Position numbers and translations under genes: made by a program. Shown in pieces: positions 36,436 to 45,348 of a DNA stretch of 64,000 nucleotides (position 1 is its first letter; each line of letters starts with the position of its first letter). Origin of the DNA: Planctomycetaceae bacterium (GTDB lineage Bacteria; Planctomycetota; Planctomycetia; Pirellulales; Pirellulaceae); the NCBI GenBank assembly GCA_007694185.1, contig RECD01000135.1, positions 124,001 to 188,000 of the forward strand, given 5' to 3'. Below the pieces are notes generated by a model. The model did not search any database, had not been told where the DNA came from, and worked only from the letters and a program-made list of their open reading frames with translations.

Positions 36436-36756
36436 TCAAAAGACATCCAGGATGAAGTGGTGGCCACTGTGGAACCGTCGGTTGGACGGATACTCGTTGT
36501 GCCACTTCTTATTGTAGACCGGAATCCGCATCTCCGCCGGATAACGGTGATAAAGGCTGTCGGCACTCTTGTAGTACTCCGGCCCGTAAAAGTTCTGCGG
36601 ATAATAGACGTACGGGTAGTGGTAAAAACGGTTCCAGTCGATCGAACCGTTGCCCCCACCCCAGTTGCGGCCATAAGCGTGCTGTTCCGCTGCGGCAGAG
36701 CCGGCCGCGACCGCGGAACCGGTTAGCAGGGCGGCCAGGACAAGGTAACGTACCAT
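36436..36756 (-). CDS. Small secreted Tyr/His-rich protein
   Basis: A 106-residue exported protein. A clear signal peptide (VRYLVLAALLTGSAVAAGSAAA) is followed by a mature chain rich in Tyr, His, Asn and Pro (FYHYPYVYYPQNFYGPEYYK). Similar short tyrosine-rich secreted proteins are common in Rhodopirellula-type genomes, sometimes labelled calmodulin-binding, but no function is known. ATG 36756 has GGGGGG seven bases upstream, which decides the start; longer frame extensions to 37053 are rejected. It precedes the PAS/Fis gene by about 40 bases on the same strand, so co-transcription is possible. Confidence 0.75.
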   Translation of the reverse strand: MVRYLVLAALLTGSAVAAGSAAAEQHAYGRNWGGGNGSIDWNRFYHYPYVYYPQNFYGPEYYKSADSLYHRYPAEMRIPVYNKKWHNEYPSNRRFHSGHHFILDVF

Positions 36757-37154
36757 CGCGTATCCCCCCAGGATGCGTGCGACCATTGCTTCGAAAGATG
36801 GCGGTATGGGATTGGCAGTCGTGACGATCCGAAACCGCCCGACGACCCGCCCGATCCGCGATACCGTTATTTTCGGCAGGACAGGCCGCACCGATGAGCA
36901 AAAAGCCCCAGGCCGCGGCGGAGCGACCGAGAAAACCGCTTCGCCATGCGCCTTCGCCACTCCACGGCCCGGCCGCCATCCGATAACCGTCGACCTGCCG
37001 GTCCACCGGACTTCGCAGGCACCGACACCCAACCGCCACCAGGCGATCCGCACCGGACGATGCGAGCCGGGCTGTGATCGCTAAATGGCGACGGGCCGGT
37101 CGCCGGCAATCGGATCCCGAGCCCAGCGGATCGCACCGCGCTGACGACACCCGG
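36757..37154. other. Intergenic spacer upstream of the small secreted protein
   Basis: A 398-base gap between two minus-strand genes. The open frames in it have the arginine/proline composition of shadows. I see no terminator with a T-tract and no convincing promoter hexamer pair, although an AT-rich stretch at 36866-36875 is a possible -10 region for the downstream gene. Confidence 0.5.
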
Positions 37155-38132
37155 CTAGCGACGCAGCGCCGCCGCGACCGAGTCGATGATCTCGTCCAAA
37201 CCGCGAGTCGTCCGATACCCGATTGCCGAGCGAACCCGCGTCAAATCGGGAACGCGCCGCCGGATGTCTTCGAAAGATTCGTCGTAAGCAGCCGAGTAGG
37301 ATTGAAACTCGATCGTCGCCTGCGGATTGACTCGCGCGATCACCCGCTGCGCCAGTTCCAAAATCGAGACCGGTTGGTCACTGCCGATGTTGTAAACCCT
37401 TCCAGCGGCAGCCGGCGTCTCGATCAAACGGACCACCCCCTCCACCACGTCGTCCACGTGGGCGAAACATCGGACCTGACGGCCGTCGTCATGCACGACC
37501 AACGGACGGCCCGCCAGCGCCGCTTCGACGAACCTGGGCAACACCATCCCGTAAGCACCCGTCTGGCGTGGGCCGACGACGTTGAAAAATCGCCCGATCA
37601 CGACCGGCACGCCGAGCTGTTGATGAAACGCTAAGGCCAAGAACTCATCGATCGCCTTGGAAACGCCGTAACTCCATCGGGGCTTCGTCGTCGCACCGAA
37701 AACCAAATCGTCTTCCTCGCACCAGACCTCTTTCGGATTCTTGCCGTAGACCTCGCTGGTGCTGGCGATGAAGCAGGGAACCGCCTCGCCTCGTGACGCT
37801 CGCAATCCCAACCGCTCCAAAATCAACTTCGTCGGGAAGATGTTTCGCTCGATCGTCTGGATCGGCTGCCGGGCGATCAACGCCACGCCGACCGCGGCCG
37901 CCAGGTGATAGACCACGTCCGCCCGGTCGACCAACTCGGCGACCAGTTGCGGGTCTTCGACAGACCCGCGAACACATTCCAACCCAGGATGATCGCGGAA
38001 CGTCGCCAAGTTATCGTCCCGGCCCGTTGACAAGTCATCGACGATCAGGACGCGGTGCCCCGATCCCAACAACCGCTGGCTCAGGTGGGAGCCGATGAAG
38101 CCCGCACCGCCGGTTACCAAACATGTCGTCAC
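37155..38132 (-). CDS. NAD-dependent sugar-nucleotide epimerase/dehydratase (extended SDR)
   Basis: Extended short-chain dehydrogenase acting on a nucleotide sugar, 325 residues. The NAD-binding motif CLVTGGAGFIGSHL opens the protein, VDDLSTGRDDNL follows, and the catalytic pair is in YGVSKAIDEFLA near 170 with Ser/Thr in ASTSEVYG near 125. These match UDP-glucose 4-epimerase, dTDP-glucose dehydratase and UDP-xylose synthase relatives; the substrate cannot be fixed. The start is GTG 38132, which has TAGGT eight bases upstream, rather than the TTG three codons earlier that lies on the Shine-Dalgarno site itself. No other polysaccharide genes are adjacent. Confidence 0.87.
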   Translation of the reverse strand: MTTCLVTGGAGFIGSHLSQRLLGSGHRVLIVDDLSTGRDDNLATFRDHPGLECVRGSVEDPQLVAELVDRADVVYHLAAAVGVALIARQPIQTIERNIFPTKLILERLGLRASRGEAVPCFIASTSEVYGKNPKEVWCEEDDLVFGATTKPRWSYGVSKAIDEFLALAFHQQLGVPVVIGRFFNVVGPRQTGAYGMVLPRFVEAALAGRPLVVHDDGRQVRCFAHVDDVVEGVVRLIETPAAAGRVYNIGSDQPVSILELAQRVIARVNPQATIEFQSYSAAYDESFEDIRRRVPDLTRVRSAIGYRTTRGLDEIIDSVAAALRR

Positions 38133-38229
38133 GCAACACAACCTAAAGATCAGCGAGGTGGAGCCGCGGTTGGCCCGCGGGTGAGAACCTCGATCTTAAC
38201 CGCTTGCGAACGAACTGCCGATCCGAGTG

Positions 38230-39681
38230 CTATCGAACCCGGCACTTGAATTCGATCGTCGCCCCTTCGCCAACCTTCAACTCACCGGCCAACTTCCAGG
38301 TCAGTCGCAACGATTGGCCTTCGTTTTCGATCACCGAAAACTCTGCCTCCCGAGAACTGACCTGACTGTCTTCCACGTAAGCCAAGCGTGTCGTCAGGCT
38401 GTCGGTGATCACAATGTCTCGCAGTGGCGAATCGCCGACGTTGTCGACCCGCAACATGAAAGTGACCGTGTCCCCTGGCGCCGCGTCGGCCCGGTCCGCG
38501 ACCTTGCAGATCCGCAGCCTACCGTCGGGGAACTCGTAAACCACCAATTCTCGGGCGACCTGATCTCGAATGACCGTCGCGGCCGTCTGACCCGCGACCA
38601 CCGCGGCGACTTCCTCGTCAACCGACCACGTGATAGCCGCCTCGACACAACGTTCCAACAACGGCAAGTCGTCGAGGATCAGCTCGCCGCGTTGAATGAT
38701 CGATAGGTTGGCGAGCAACTCCAAAACCTCGGCCGCCAACAGCGGTTGCAACACGTTCTCCATCGGCACGCCACGATCCCTTGCCCGCAACGCATCCGGA
38801 CCACGCGTCCGATCGTTCCGCCCGGGCCGATCTCGACCGGTGACCGCCAACCCAGGTAGCTCTCGGTCGATCCCGATCGGGCCATCCTGACGAGCTACCC
38901 GACGGGTGCCAACGGCCAGTTCGCCCAGTTCCGCCCCCGTGACACGTCGCACGGTCCCGAAGCGAGGCGCGTAGACGCAGACCCGGTTGCTCGGTTCGAC
39001 ATGGACATCCCCCCGTTCCGTGGTGTACCGAGCGACCGTGTCCTCCAAACCGACCCCGACGATCCGGTCACCGGCAGCCGCCCGTGCCGGTGGCGGCGCG
39101 TCATCGCCGTTGCACAGAAACTCGTTCGGATCGATCCCTTGGGGATTCGGGACCCAGCCCGGCCCTGGGTAGCCTGCTGCTCCCGGAGGACAGAACGAGC
39201 CGGCGGCTGCCATCCCCAGTCCACCCTGACGGGCCGACGCACAGGCCCAGCACGCCCCCCCGCCAGCAACGCAGTGCCCCGACGGGCAACCCGGTGACGC
39301 CACCGCGCCCGCCCGACTGACCGCTTGGCCGCCTTCCATCTCGCCATATCCCGCCTGGCGGATGTCACCGGAATAACCAGCGGCGCCAGCCGACTCGGCG
39401 GCCTGTGCCACGGTCGGACGAGCGGACTCGATCCGCGGAGGCTCAGCCACCACCGAACGGGTTGGGTGCGGTTGCTCGCTACTAAAGGCCGGCGCAGACG
39501 GATTGGCCAGCGGTCCCCGCCCGACAACCTCGGACAAGACCGTCGTGCGATGCCCGCCACCGCAGCCGACCAACGGGACCAACCAGGTGATGCCGACCAA
39601 CGCCAACCCGGTGGACCAACGCGCCGCCGCATTTGCTTGGCCCTGTCGGTCGGCTCGTAGCCAGTTTCGCTCGATGCGCAT
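38230..39681 (-). CDS. Lipoprotein with DUF11 repeat domain
   Basis: An exported lipoprotein of about 483 residues. A hydrophobic segment ends PLVGCGGG, with lipid-anchored Cys near residue 40. The next 150 residues are low complexity rich in Gly, Ala, Pro and Cys (GCPSGHCVAGGGACWAC). A central globular part (RVCVYAPRFGTVRRV, residues 225-330) leads to a C-terminal DUF11-type beta domain near 395-480 (DTVTFMLRVDNVGDSPL, DIVITDSL). DUF11 domains occur in large surface proteins. The start is unsure: GTG 39741 overlaps the previous stop by four bases, ATG 39726 is in frame, and ATG 39681 (used here) gives the best signal sequence and has AGGG upstream. It is the last of three envelope genes in a row. 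Confidence 0.72.
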   Translation of the reverse strand: MRIERNWLRADRQGQANAAARWSTGLALVGITWLVPLVGCGGGHRTTVLSEVVGRGPLANPSAPAFSSEQPHPTRSVVAEPPRIESARPTVAQAAESAGAAGYSGDIRQAGYGEMEGGQAVSRAGAVASPGCPSGHCVAGGGACWACASARQGGLGMAAAGSFCPPGAAGYPGPGWVPNPQGIDPNEFLCNGDDAPPPARAAAGDRIVGVGLEDTVARYTTERGDVHVEPSNRVCVYAPRFGTVRRVTGAELGELAVGTRRVARQDGPIGIDRELPGLAVTGRDRPGRNDRTRGPDALRARDRGVPMENVLQPLLAAEVLELLANLSIIQRGELILDDLPLLERCVEAAITWSVDEEVAAVVAGQTAATVIRDQVARELVVYEFPDGRLRICKVADRADAAPGDTVTFMLRVDNVGDSPLRDIVITDSLTTRLAYVEDSQVSSREAEFSVIENEGQSLRLTWKLAGELKVGEGATIEFKCRVR

Positions 39682-39737
39682 CGGGTTTGGCCCTGTGGCG
39701 TGGTCGGTTGAATTCGTTTTCGACATCAGAATCGCGA

Positions 39738-40559
39738 TCACGGGGCCGCTGGAGCCGCAGACCGCCCCTCCGGCAACGGCGCCCCCGGCGCCGGCTCGAC
39801 AGCCTCAGGCTGAATCGAGACCCAGGCGGGATAACCGAAAAAAAACTGCGGAAGGAGGCTTTCATGGCTCGGCGGCAAAACCGAACCGATTCGCAAGATC
39901 GCGACCGGTCGCCCCAACGTGTCAGCGGTATGGAGCGGGTCTTGGTAAGCAGGCACGTCGAGCGTGATCGGGGAATCCGGACCCGCATCAAACGCCAACG
40001 CCCCCGCCCGGTCCTCCAAATAGATCACCCGAGTGACCATCAAGCCCGACAAGGCGTCTCGCAAATCATCCAAGTCCAACTCGATCGGGATCGGATACCG
40101 CACGGCCAAGTGATGAGGGGGATACGTCCGATCGATCACTTCCAAAGTCGGGAACAACTCTTCCCCTTCAAAGCCTGGGATCGAGGTGACCCGAAAGCGA
40201 TACACCGCGCCGATCAACAATCCCGCGTGCAAGGATTGCTGCGAATCGTTGGGCGGCTGAAAAACGCCGTCCACCGCCAACGCAAAGGCCGTCTCCCCCG
40301 GCCCGCGGAACGATACCGGCTGAAAGTAGCCGGCGACCGCCCCGCCTCGCTGCAAACGAGCCCCGCCGATATCCCCCGGCGGACTGTCGACCGAAAGGAT
40401 GCGGTGGATCCCCCCGCCGGCACCTCCGGGCGAGGGCAAACCGCCTCCCACTTGGCACCAGGCCGAACCGGCCTGCGACATCCCGATGAATGTTAACGCC
40501 AAACCGACCCAGAACATCCCACCGGTTCGCGATCGCGGTCCGCTGCGTCGTGCTCGCAT
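39738..40559 (-). CDS. Secreted protein, paralogue of the adjacent lipoprotein
   Basis: A 273-residue exported protein of unknown function. The signal peptide is MFWVGLALTFIGMSQAGSAWC. The core (VYRFRVTSIPGFEGEELFPT, then YPIPIELDLDDLRDALSG and VTRVIYLED) aligns clearly with the core of the lipoprotein encoded upstream at 40755-42143. The two look like an old tandem duplication. The last 40 residues are Pro/Ala-rich. ATG 40559 is chosen; the frame opens at a TTG 34 codons earlier. The 3' end meets the DUF11 lipoprotein gene with a possible four-base overlap, so the two are probably one transcript. Confidence 0.7.
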   Translation of the reverse strand: MRARRSGPRSRTGGMFWVGLALTFIGMSQAGSAWCQVGGGLPSPGGAGGGIHRILSVDSPPGDIGGARLQRGGAVAGYFQPVSFRGPGETAFALAVDGVFQPPNDSQQSLHAGLLIGAVYRFRVTSIPGFEGEELFPTLEVIDRTYPPHHLAVRYPIPIELDLDDLRDALSGLMVTRVIYLEDRAGALAFDAGPDSPITLDVPAYQDPLHTADTLGRPVAILRIGSVLPPSHESLLPQFFFGYPAWVSIQPEAVEPAPGAPLPEGRSAAPAAP

Positions 40560-40701
40560 CGATTCTGCCTGCCGTTGGGGTGACTCGTGATCCGTCACGA
40601 GCGTTCGAGTCAGCGATGATTCGCCGGGGGTAAACCGAAAAAGGTCGCGTCCTCGCCGCAACCCTGAAAACCGATCCGACTTGAGTTCATCGGTTGGCCC
40701 C

Positions 40702-40731
40702 GCGGGGCGATCCTCAGTCGGATCGCCCCGC
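40702..40731 (-). terminator. Strong hairpin between the two paralogous envelope genes
   Basis: GCGGGGCGATCC (40702-40713) pairs perfectly with 40720-40731 around a six-base loop. The flanking GGTTGGCC and GGCCGAACC extend the stem with a bulge. It sits 24 bases after the 40755-42143 gene. There is no T-tract on either strand, so it may be an attenuator, an mRNA-stabilising hairpin or a Rho-assisted terminator. Confidence 0.5.
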
Positions 40732-40754
40732 TGGCCGAACCCATCAGCCGGTGA

Positions 40755-42143
40755 TCAGTGGACCCGCTGGCTGGCGTGGTCCGCATGCGGCCGGGTGTGC
40801 GGAATGCCCGGGTGAACATTCTGCTCGGTCATGTGAATCCGGCTGACCGGGTTCGGATAGCTCATGCCCGGGGCTTGACGCACATCCATCCGAATGTCGT
40901 TGACCGGCTGAGGCATGTGCATCGGCGTGTGATTCTTGATCACGTGCCGCTTCAAGCCGGCCGGTCCACCCAACGGGATGTGCGGCGGTCCGGGCAACCC
41001 GATCGGTGTTCCCGACATCGGCATGCCCCACTGCGGAGCCGTCACACCGGCAACCATACCCGGCAAACCTGGCAGGTTCGGATTTCCGTTACCGTTGCCG
41101 CTGCGCGGAGCCATCCCGTCCGGGGCACACCCCTGACTCATCGCCGGTGCAAACGGCAGCGGCATTCCGGCATAGGCTGCGGCGTTCGGGAACATCCCGC
41201 CACCGATACCGCCCTCGCCCGCACCGGCCATCTCGATATCCTTGTCACCCAACCGGATGATCGCCAGGATCGATCCCCGACGGTCGGCTTCGACGATCGG
41301 ATCGACGCCCGGGTCCAACCGTGTGCTGACGATCGTGTCGATGCCGGCCAGCGCAGGACCTTGGAAGTCCGGATCCGGCAGGTAGATCACCTTGGTCACA
41401 AAATTGCCGGACAACACCTGGTCGAAATCTTCCTGCGTGAACTGGATCGGAATCGAGTTGTGCGCCAGGTAAGCTCCGGTCCGCGGGTTGGCGTGGGCCA
41501 ATTCGATGGTCGGGTACAATTCCACGCCCTCACGGCCGCGGATGTTCGTGATTTTGACCCGATACAAGCCTCCCTGCGGGAAGTTCTGACGAGCCGGCAC
41601 GATCAACGGTTCGCTATCGAAACCGCCACTGCCGGTCGCGTCGTAGCGAACTTGCATCGACTCGGGCATCCCGAACGTGACTTGCACGGCAGGCGGAACC
41701 GCCGGCATCATCATGCCGCCGGGCAACACGCCACCGCCAGGAGGAATGCTGCCGCCGTTGACCAGGCCGTGCATCCCCATCAGCCCGCCGGGGCCGCAAT
41801 CGCCGTTGGGACAGTTGCCGTCAGCCGTCATCAGTCCGCCGGGGTGACCACGGAAACCGGCTTGGGCGATCTCGCCACCGCGAGGACCGCCGGCAACCGA
41901 CCCTTCCGGTCCGTCGCCGGACAACATGCCCATCGGATATCCACCGGGCATCATTCCAGGCATCATTCCGGGACCGGGCTGGACGGGAACCGGACCAAGA
42001 ACACCAGGTCCAGGACCGCCGACCCCCGGGCCGGGTTCCATCAACCGCTGCTCGGGCGGCAGGTTGTGTCGTACTGGCACACAGCCAGTGGCCATGGTGG
42101 CCGCCGCGACCAGCAGCGGCAAGTGGGTGACAGGGCGTCTCAT
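40755..42143 (-). CDS. Gly/Pro/Met-rich lipoprotein
   Basis: An exported lipoprotein of 462 residues; signal sequence LLVAAATMATGC puts the lipidated Cys at 21. Residues 30-160 are low complexity rich in Gly, Pro and Met (PGPGMMPGMMPGGYPMGM). A globular domain near 180-320 (LYRVKITNIRGREGVELYPT, IPIQFTQEDFDQVLSGNF, VTKVIYLPD) is shared with the next gene downstream. The last 100 residues are again Pro/Gly/Met/His-rich. ATG 42143 has GGGGGAAA just upstream, which decides the start over the 32-codon extension. An outer-membrane or surface location is likely. Function unknown. Confidence 0.75.
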   Translation of the reverse strand: MRRPVTHLPLLVAAATMATGCVPVRHNLPPEQRLMEPGPGVGGPGPGVLGPVPVQPGPGMMPGMMPGGYPMGMLSGDGPEGSVAGGPRGGEIAQAGFRGHPGGLMTADGNCPNGDCGPGGLMGMHGLVNGGSIPPGGGVLPGGMMMPAVPPAVQVTFGMPESMQVRYDATGSGGFDSEPLIVPARQNFPQGGLYRVKITNIRGREGVELYPTIELAHANPRTGAYLAHNSIPIQFTQEDFDQVLSGNFVTKVIYLPDPDFQGPALAGIDTIVSTRLDPGVDPIVEADRRGSILAIIRLGDKDIEMAGAGEGGIGGGMFPNAAAYAGMPLPFAPAMSQGCAPDGMAPRSGNGNGNPNLPGLPGMVAGVTAPQWGMPMSGTPIGLPGPPHIPLGGPAGLKRHVIKNHTPMHMPQPVNDIRMDVRQAPGMSYPNPVSRIHMTEQNVHPGIPHTRPHADHASQRVH

Positions 42144-42413
42144 TGATTTCCCCCGGCCTCGGTTGGCCATCCTTGGTGATGCTCGGCCGTCGCCGTAATC
42201 GTGTCTGCGAATAAAATGGTTTTCGCTCAACGGATCCATTCGCGTTTCACCGTCTTGCGCTGCGGGTTCATATTTGCCTGGACTCGCCTTCGCTCAACGG
42301 CCTAACATGCGCTGCCGTCAAGGAAAGCCGGACAAGCCCGGCACACCTGCTCCCGACATCCTCCATCGGTTCAACAGAATCGGATTCTTTGACAAAATCG
42401 GCACAACCGATCC

Positions 42414-43658
42414 ATGAAACTGATCCGACACACCCCACACATCTTCAACCGGGCACTTGAGGCACCGCAGATCGCCCAGTCCCCCGCCGCCACCGATCGC
42501 GTTGCGGGGGAACGGTCGCCGATACCCCGACTGACGCGCCGCCGCAAACCGTGGTGGCAACCCGGCACGCTAGGCCTGCTCACCTGCTTGCTAACCAGCC
42601 TGCTCGTACTGACAACCCTGCCGCTCGGTCTCGCCCAACCGGTCGCTGCCACCACTTCCACCAGCCCTTCGAGCAACAACCAACCGACGCTGCTGGTCGC
42701 GCGAACCCTCGAACGATTGGCGATGGGAGACGCTTTCGACGCCAAACTGCGACAGCGAATTTGGGTCGGAGGACGCGAGGTGGTCGGGATCGGTCGTTAC
42801 GAACAGAGTGGTGAGGGGAGCGGGCGACTGAGCCTCGAAATGACCATCCACGATGGCGATTCTCGACACGAACTGCGACAGATTTCAGACGGAAAACTCG
42901 CCTGGTTCCGCTCCCAAGTCGGTGAGGAGATTACCCTCCGACGCGTGGACGTCGGACGGATCAAGGAGATCCATCAAGAACTGACCCGACCGATCGATCC
43001 CCTGCTGGGAAAGCGTCAGGTGCCTGCAACCCTGACATCGACCGGAACCACACCAAACGCCCGCCAGCCAGCCCAGACCGTGCCACCCTGGTTGCGCGTG
43101 GGTGGCCTGGCCGAATTGCTCGACACCGTCGCCCAGGACTACGACCTGCGTCTTACCCATGGCAAAGTCGATGACGCGCCGGTCTGGATCCTCCGTGGTG
43201 TGCTCCGCGCCGACGCCCGAACCCGCATCTTGCAAGATCGTGACCCGGACGATTGGCCGACGCTCGGCCCCCACGAAGTACGGCTCGCGATCGCCGCTTC
43301 CGGCGACGAATCAGGTTTTGGCATCGGCCTGCCCGTGCGCATCGAATTCTGGAGCGAACCGCCTCGTGAACCGCCGGTTGAAGCGGATGGCTCCCCAAAG
43401 TCCGACCCAGACTCGCCCGCTTCGTCGGACAACCGGACAGATGAGACCTCCCAAGCCCCCGCGAATCGACCGCGAGTGACTCCCGACACCCCTTCCGGAC
43501 GGCTGATCAGCTTATTGGAGATCTACGCGGTCCGCAAAATCCGACCGTCTCCCGAACAACGGTTTCGCTTCGAACGCGAAGAACGGGACGTGTCGTTTTC
43601 GAACGATACCCGGCGCTACCTCGATCGATTGGAAAGCTCATCCAGATCGATCCGATAG
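42414..43658 (+). CDS. Secreted protein of unknown function, possibly LolA-like fold
   Basis: A 414-residue exported protein. A basic, 47-residue n-region precedes the hydrophobic segment (LGLLTCLLTSLLVLTTLPLGLA), so the actual start may be internal, although no better one is evident. Residues 95-175 (FDAKLRQRIWVGGREVVGIGRY, GRLSLEM, LRQISDGKLAWF) have the alternating strand pattern of LolA-like lipoprotein carriers; this is a guess from pattern only. A disordered Pro/Ser/Asp stretch lies near 325-360. Its 3' end overlaps the convergent next gene by 43 bases. Confidence 0.65.
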   Translation: MKLIRHTPHIFNRALEAPQIAQSPAATDRVAGERSPIPRLTRRRKPWWQPGTLGLLTCLLTSLLVLTTLPLGLAQPVAATTSTSPSSNNQPTLLVARTLERLAMGDAFDAKLRQRIWVGGREVVGIGRYEQSGEGSGRLSLEMTIHDGDSRHELRQISDGKLAWFRSQVGEEITLRRVDVGRIKEIHQELTRPIDPLLGKRQVPATLTSTGTTPNARQPAQTVPPWLRVGGLAELLDTVAQDYDLRLTHGKVDDAPVWILRGVLRADARTRILQDRDPDDWPTLGPHEVRLAIAASGDESGFGIGLPVRIEFWSEPPREPPVEADGSPKSDPDSPASSDNRTDETSQAPANRPRVTPDTPSGRLISLLEIYAVRKIRPSPEQRFRFEREERDVSFSNDTRRYLDRLESSSRSIR

Positions 43659-45172
43659 AGAATCTGGTTGTAGTCGTACCTCGGGGTGGGCTGAGAATTA
43701 CCCGAGAATTGCTGCGTGTAGGTCCCCTCGAACAACAACACCGATGAGCCCGAACTGCCCCAATCGGGATGCAGCCTCGGGTTGTAGAAGGTGTAATCCT
43801 CATGGGTGACCACCCGGATCGCCGATCCCCAAGGCCCCGTCGGTCGATCCGCTTCCGCGTACCAGATCTCGCCCAAGTGACTTCCCTCGCCTCCCAGCTC
43901 GGTGAAGACACCGACCCAGCAGCCTCGGTATGCGTTCCACGCGATCGAACCGCGATGCGGCCGGATCAACCGCCCCGACTCGCTGGGGACCAATTCCTGT
44001 GGCTCCAGATCCTCCCAGGCAGCGGGATCAGACCAAGCCTCCCAAGTCGCCGCCATCCGCAACCGCGGAAACGGGTCGCCAAACCAAACCGTTGGACGCC
44101 CCTGACCATCGGGCCAGATCAACGCGTGGCCGTCCGGCATCCGCGGTGGCTCCGGATCCGCCTCGGTGGCGGTCCAAAGCACCCGTTGCCGCTCAAACCG
44201 CTGCTGCTCGTCATCCCAAACGCAAAGCCCCGCTTCATAAGCGGTCAGCGGCGGTTTGACTTTGATATAGGTGCCGACCAATCGCTCTCGTCCGGACGCG
44301 TCCGGCAGACTGACCAGCCCGCTGATCCACGTCGGCCCGGGCCCCGACATCTCACCGATGTTCCGCGGCAATCCGTCCTGATCGCGAAAAAATTGGTAAT
44401 TCGGCCGGATCGGAGGTTCCGGTGACGACCACGGGGCGGATTTCGTGGTCGCCCCGATCATGTGAAACCGACCCAGCGGATATCGGCCCAACGTCGTGTC
44501 TCCCCACGCCCAATGCGCCCGCCCCCGATGGATCGCCAATTGAACGCTGTCACAACCGAAGACCCGCGATTCTTGCCAGTCGGCTTGCTCTCCCAACTTC
44601 TGGCTCTCGCCGAACAACCCCGCTCCGGTCAGCCTCCCCAAGCGTTTCGCCGGCAGTCGACGCGAAACCTTCACGACCAGCCGCTCACCTGCCCGAGGAA
44701 CCAACCGCACGCCGCGATACCCGAACCCATCTGGGGCAACCTCGTAACCGTGGCCGATGACCGAAAACCAAGTCTCAACCCCCATCAACTCGGGCTGATC
44801 CAAGGCGATCAATCCCGCATTGTCGGTGACCAACCGGACGTGATGCGTCGTTCTCAACTCAACCAACGGCACCGGCCAGCCGTTCGCCTCGTCGATCACC
44901 TCGATTCGGCAGATCGGCCGATCCTCGGGAACGCCGCCCGCCGCATCGCCATCAGACGCTTGGTCCGAACCGACTTCGGCAACCGGTAGCAAAACCACAG
45001 TCGGTTCATCAGCGCCGACCACAACCGGTTCGGCGACTGCACCGCCGACCAACAGGGCCGCCACCCAAATCCCAGCCCATGCCCGCGGAAAAATCGCAGA
45101 AAACCTCCCGGCCGACGCAACGATCGCATCGCCACGCCCCGATCTTCGCTGACTGAATCGCATGCTTTCCAT
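43616..45172 (-). CDS. Secreted beta-propeller-like protein of unknown function
   Basis: A 518-residue exported protein with signal peptide (FPRAWAGIWVAALLVGGAVA). The C-terminal 350 residues contain repeated blade-like units with Trp-rich strands (VQLAIHRGRAHWAWGDTTLG, AGLCVWDDEQQRFERQRVLW, GEIWYAEADRPTGPWGSAI), a pattern seen in five-bladed propellers of glycosidases and in DUF4185-like proteins. No catalytic residues are certain. ATG 45172 has GGGGGT/AAAGG upstream. It ends inside the 3' end of the convergent gene (43-base overlap) and is divergent from the terpene-cyclase gene. Confidence 0.68.
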   Translation of the reverse strand: MESMRFSQRRSGRGDAIVASAGRFSAIFPRAWAGIWVAALLVGGAVAEPVVVGADEPTVVLLPVAEVGSDQASDGDAAGGVPEDRPICRIEVIDEANGWPVPLVELRTTHHVRLVTDNAGLIALDQPELMGVETWFSVIGHGYEVAPDGFGYRGVRLVPRAGERLVVKVSRRLPAKRLGRLTGAGLFGESQKLGEQADWQESRVFGCDSVQLAIHRGRAHWAWGDTTLGRYPLGRFHMIGATTKSAPWSSPEPPIRPNYQFFRDQDGLPRNIGEMSGPGPTWISGLVSLPDASGRERLVGTYIKVKPPLTAYEAGLCVWDDEQQRFERQRVLWTATEADPEPPRMPDGHALIWPDGQGRPTVWFGDPFPRLRMAATWEAWSDPAAWEDLEPQELVPSESGRLIRPHRGSIAWNAYRGCWVGVFTELGGEGSHLGEIWYAEADRPTGPWGSAIRVVTHEDYTFYNPRLHPDWGSSGSSVLLFEGTYTQQFSGNSQPTPRYDYNQILYRIDLDELSNRSR

Positions 45173-45295
45173 CCGCCTTTACCCCCAAACACTCGTCAGA
45201 TAAAGCGGACCGACAGCCCATCCGGATCCCACTCGCCGCCAGCAGCATTCTACCTCACAACAACGCCGGCCGATCATCCTCGACGGACGCTCGCC

Positions 45296-45324
45296 TTGTC
45301 GAACCGATCGGGCTGTGTTGTGAT
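45296..45324 (+). promoter_or_regulatory. Candidate promoter of the terpene-cyclase operon
   Basis: TTGTCG (45296-45301) and TGTGAT (45319-45324) are 17 bases apart and about 25 bases before the TTG start of the cyclase gene. Each hexamer has four consensus matches. Tentative. Confidence 0.3.
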
Positions 45325-45348
45325 GAAACGTTCTGGAAACCTCACCTC

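Noticed and set aside
40758-42146. 462-codon plus-strand open frame over the Gly/Pro/Met-rich lipoprotein
   Set aside because: Arg/His-rich shadow; the minus strand has a lipobox, a good Shine-Dalgarno sequence and a paralogue next door.
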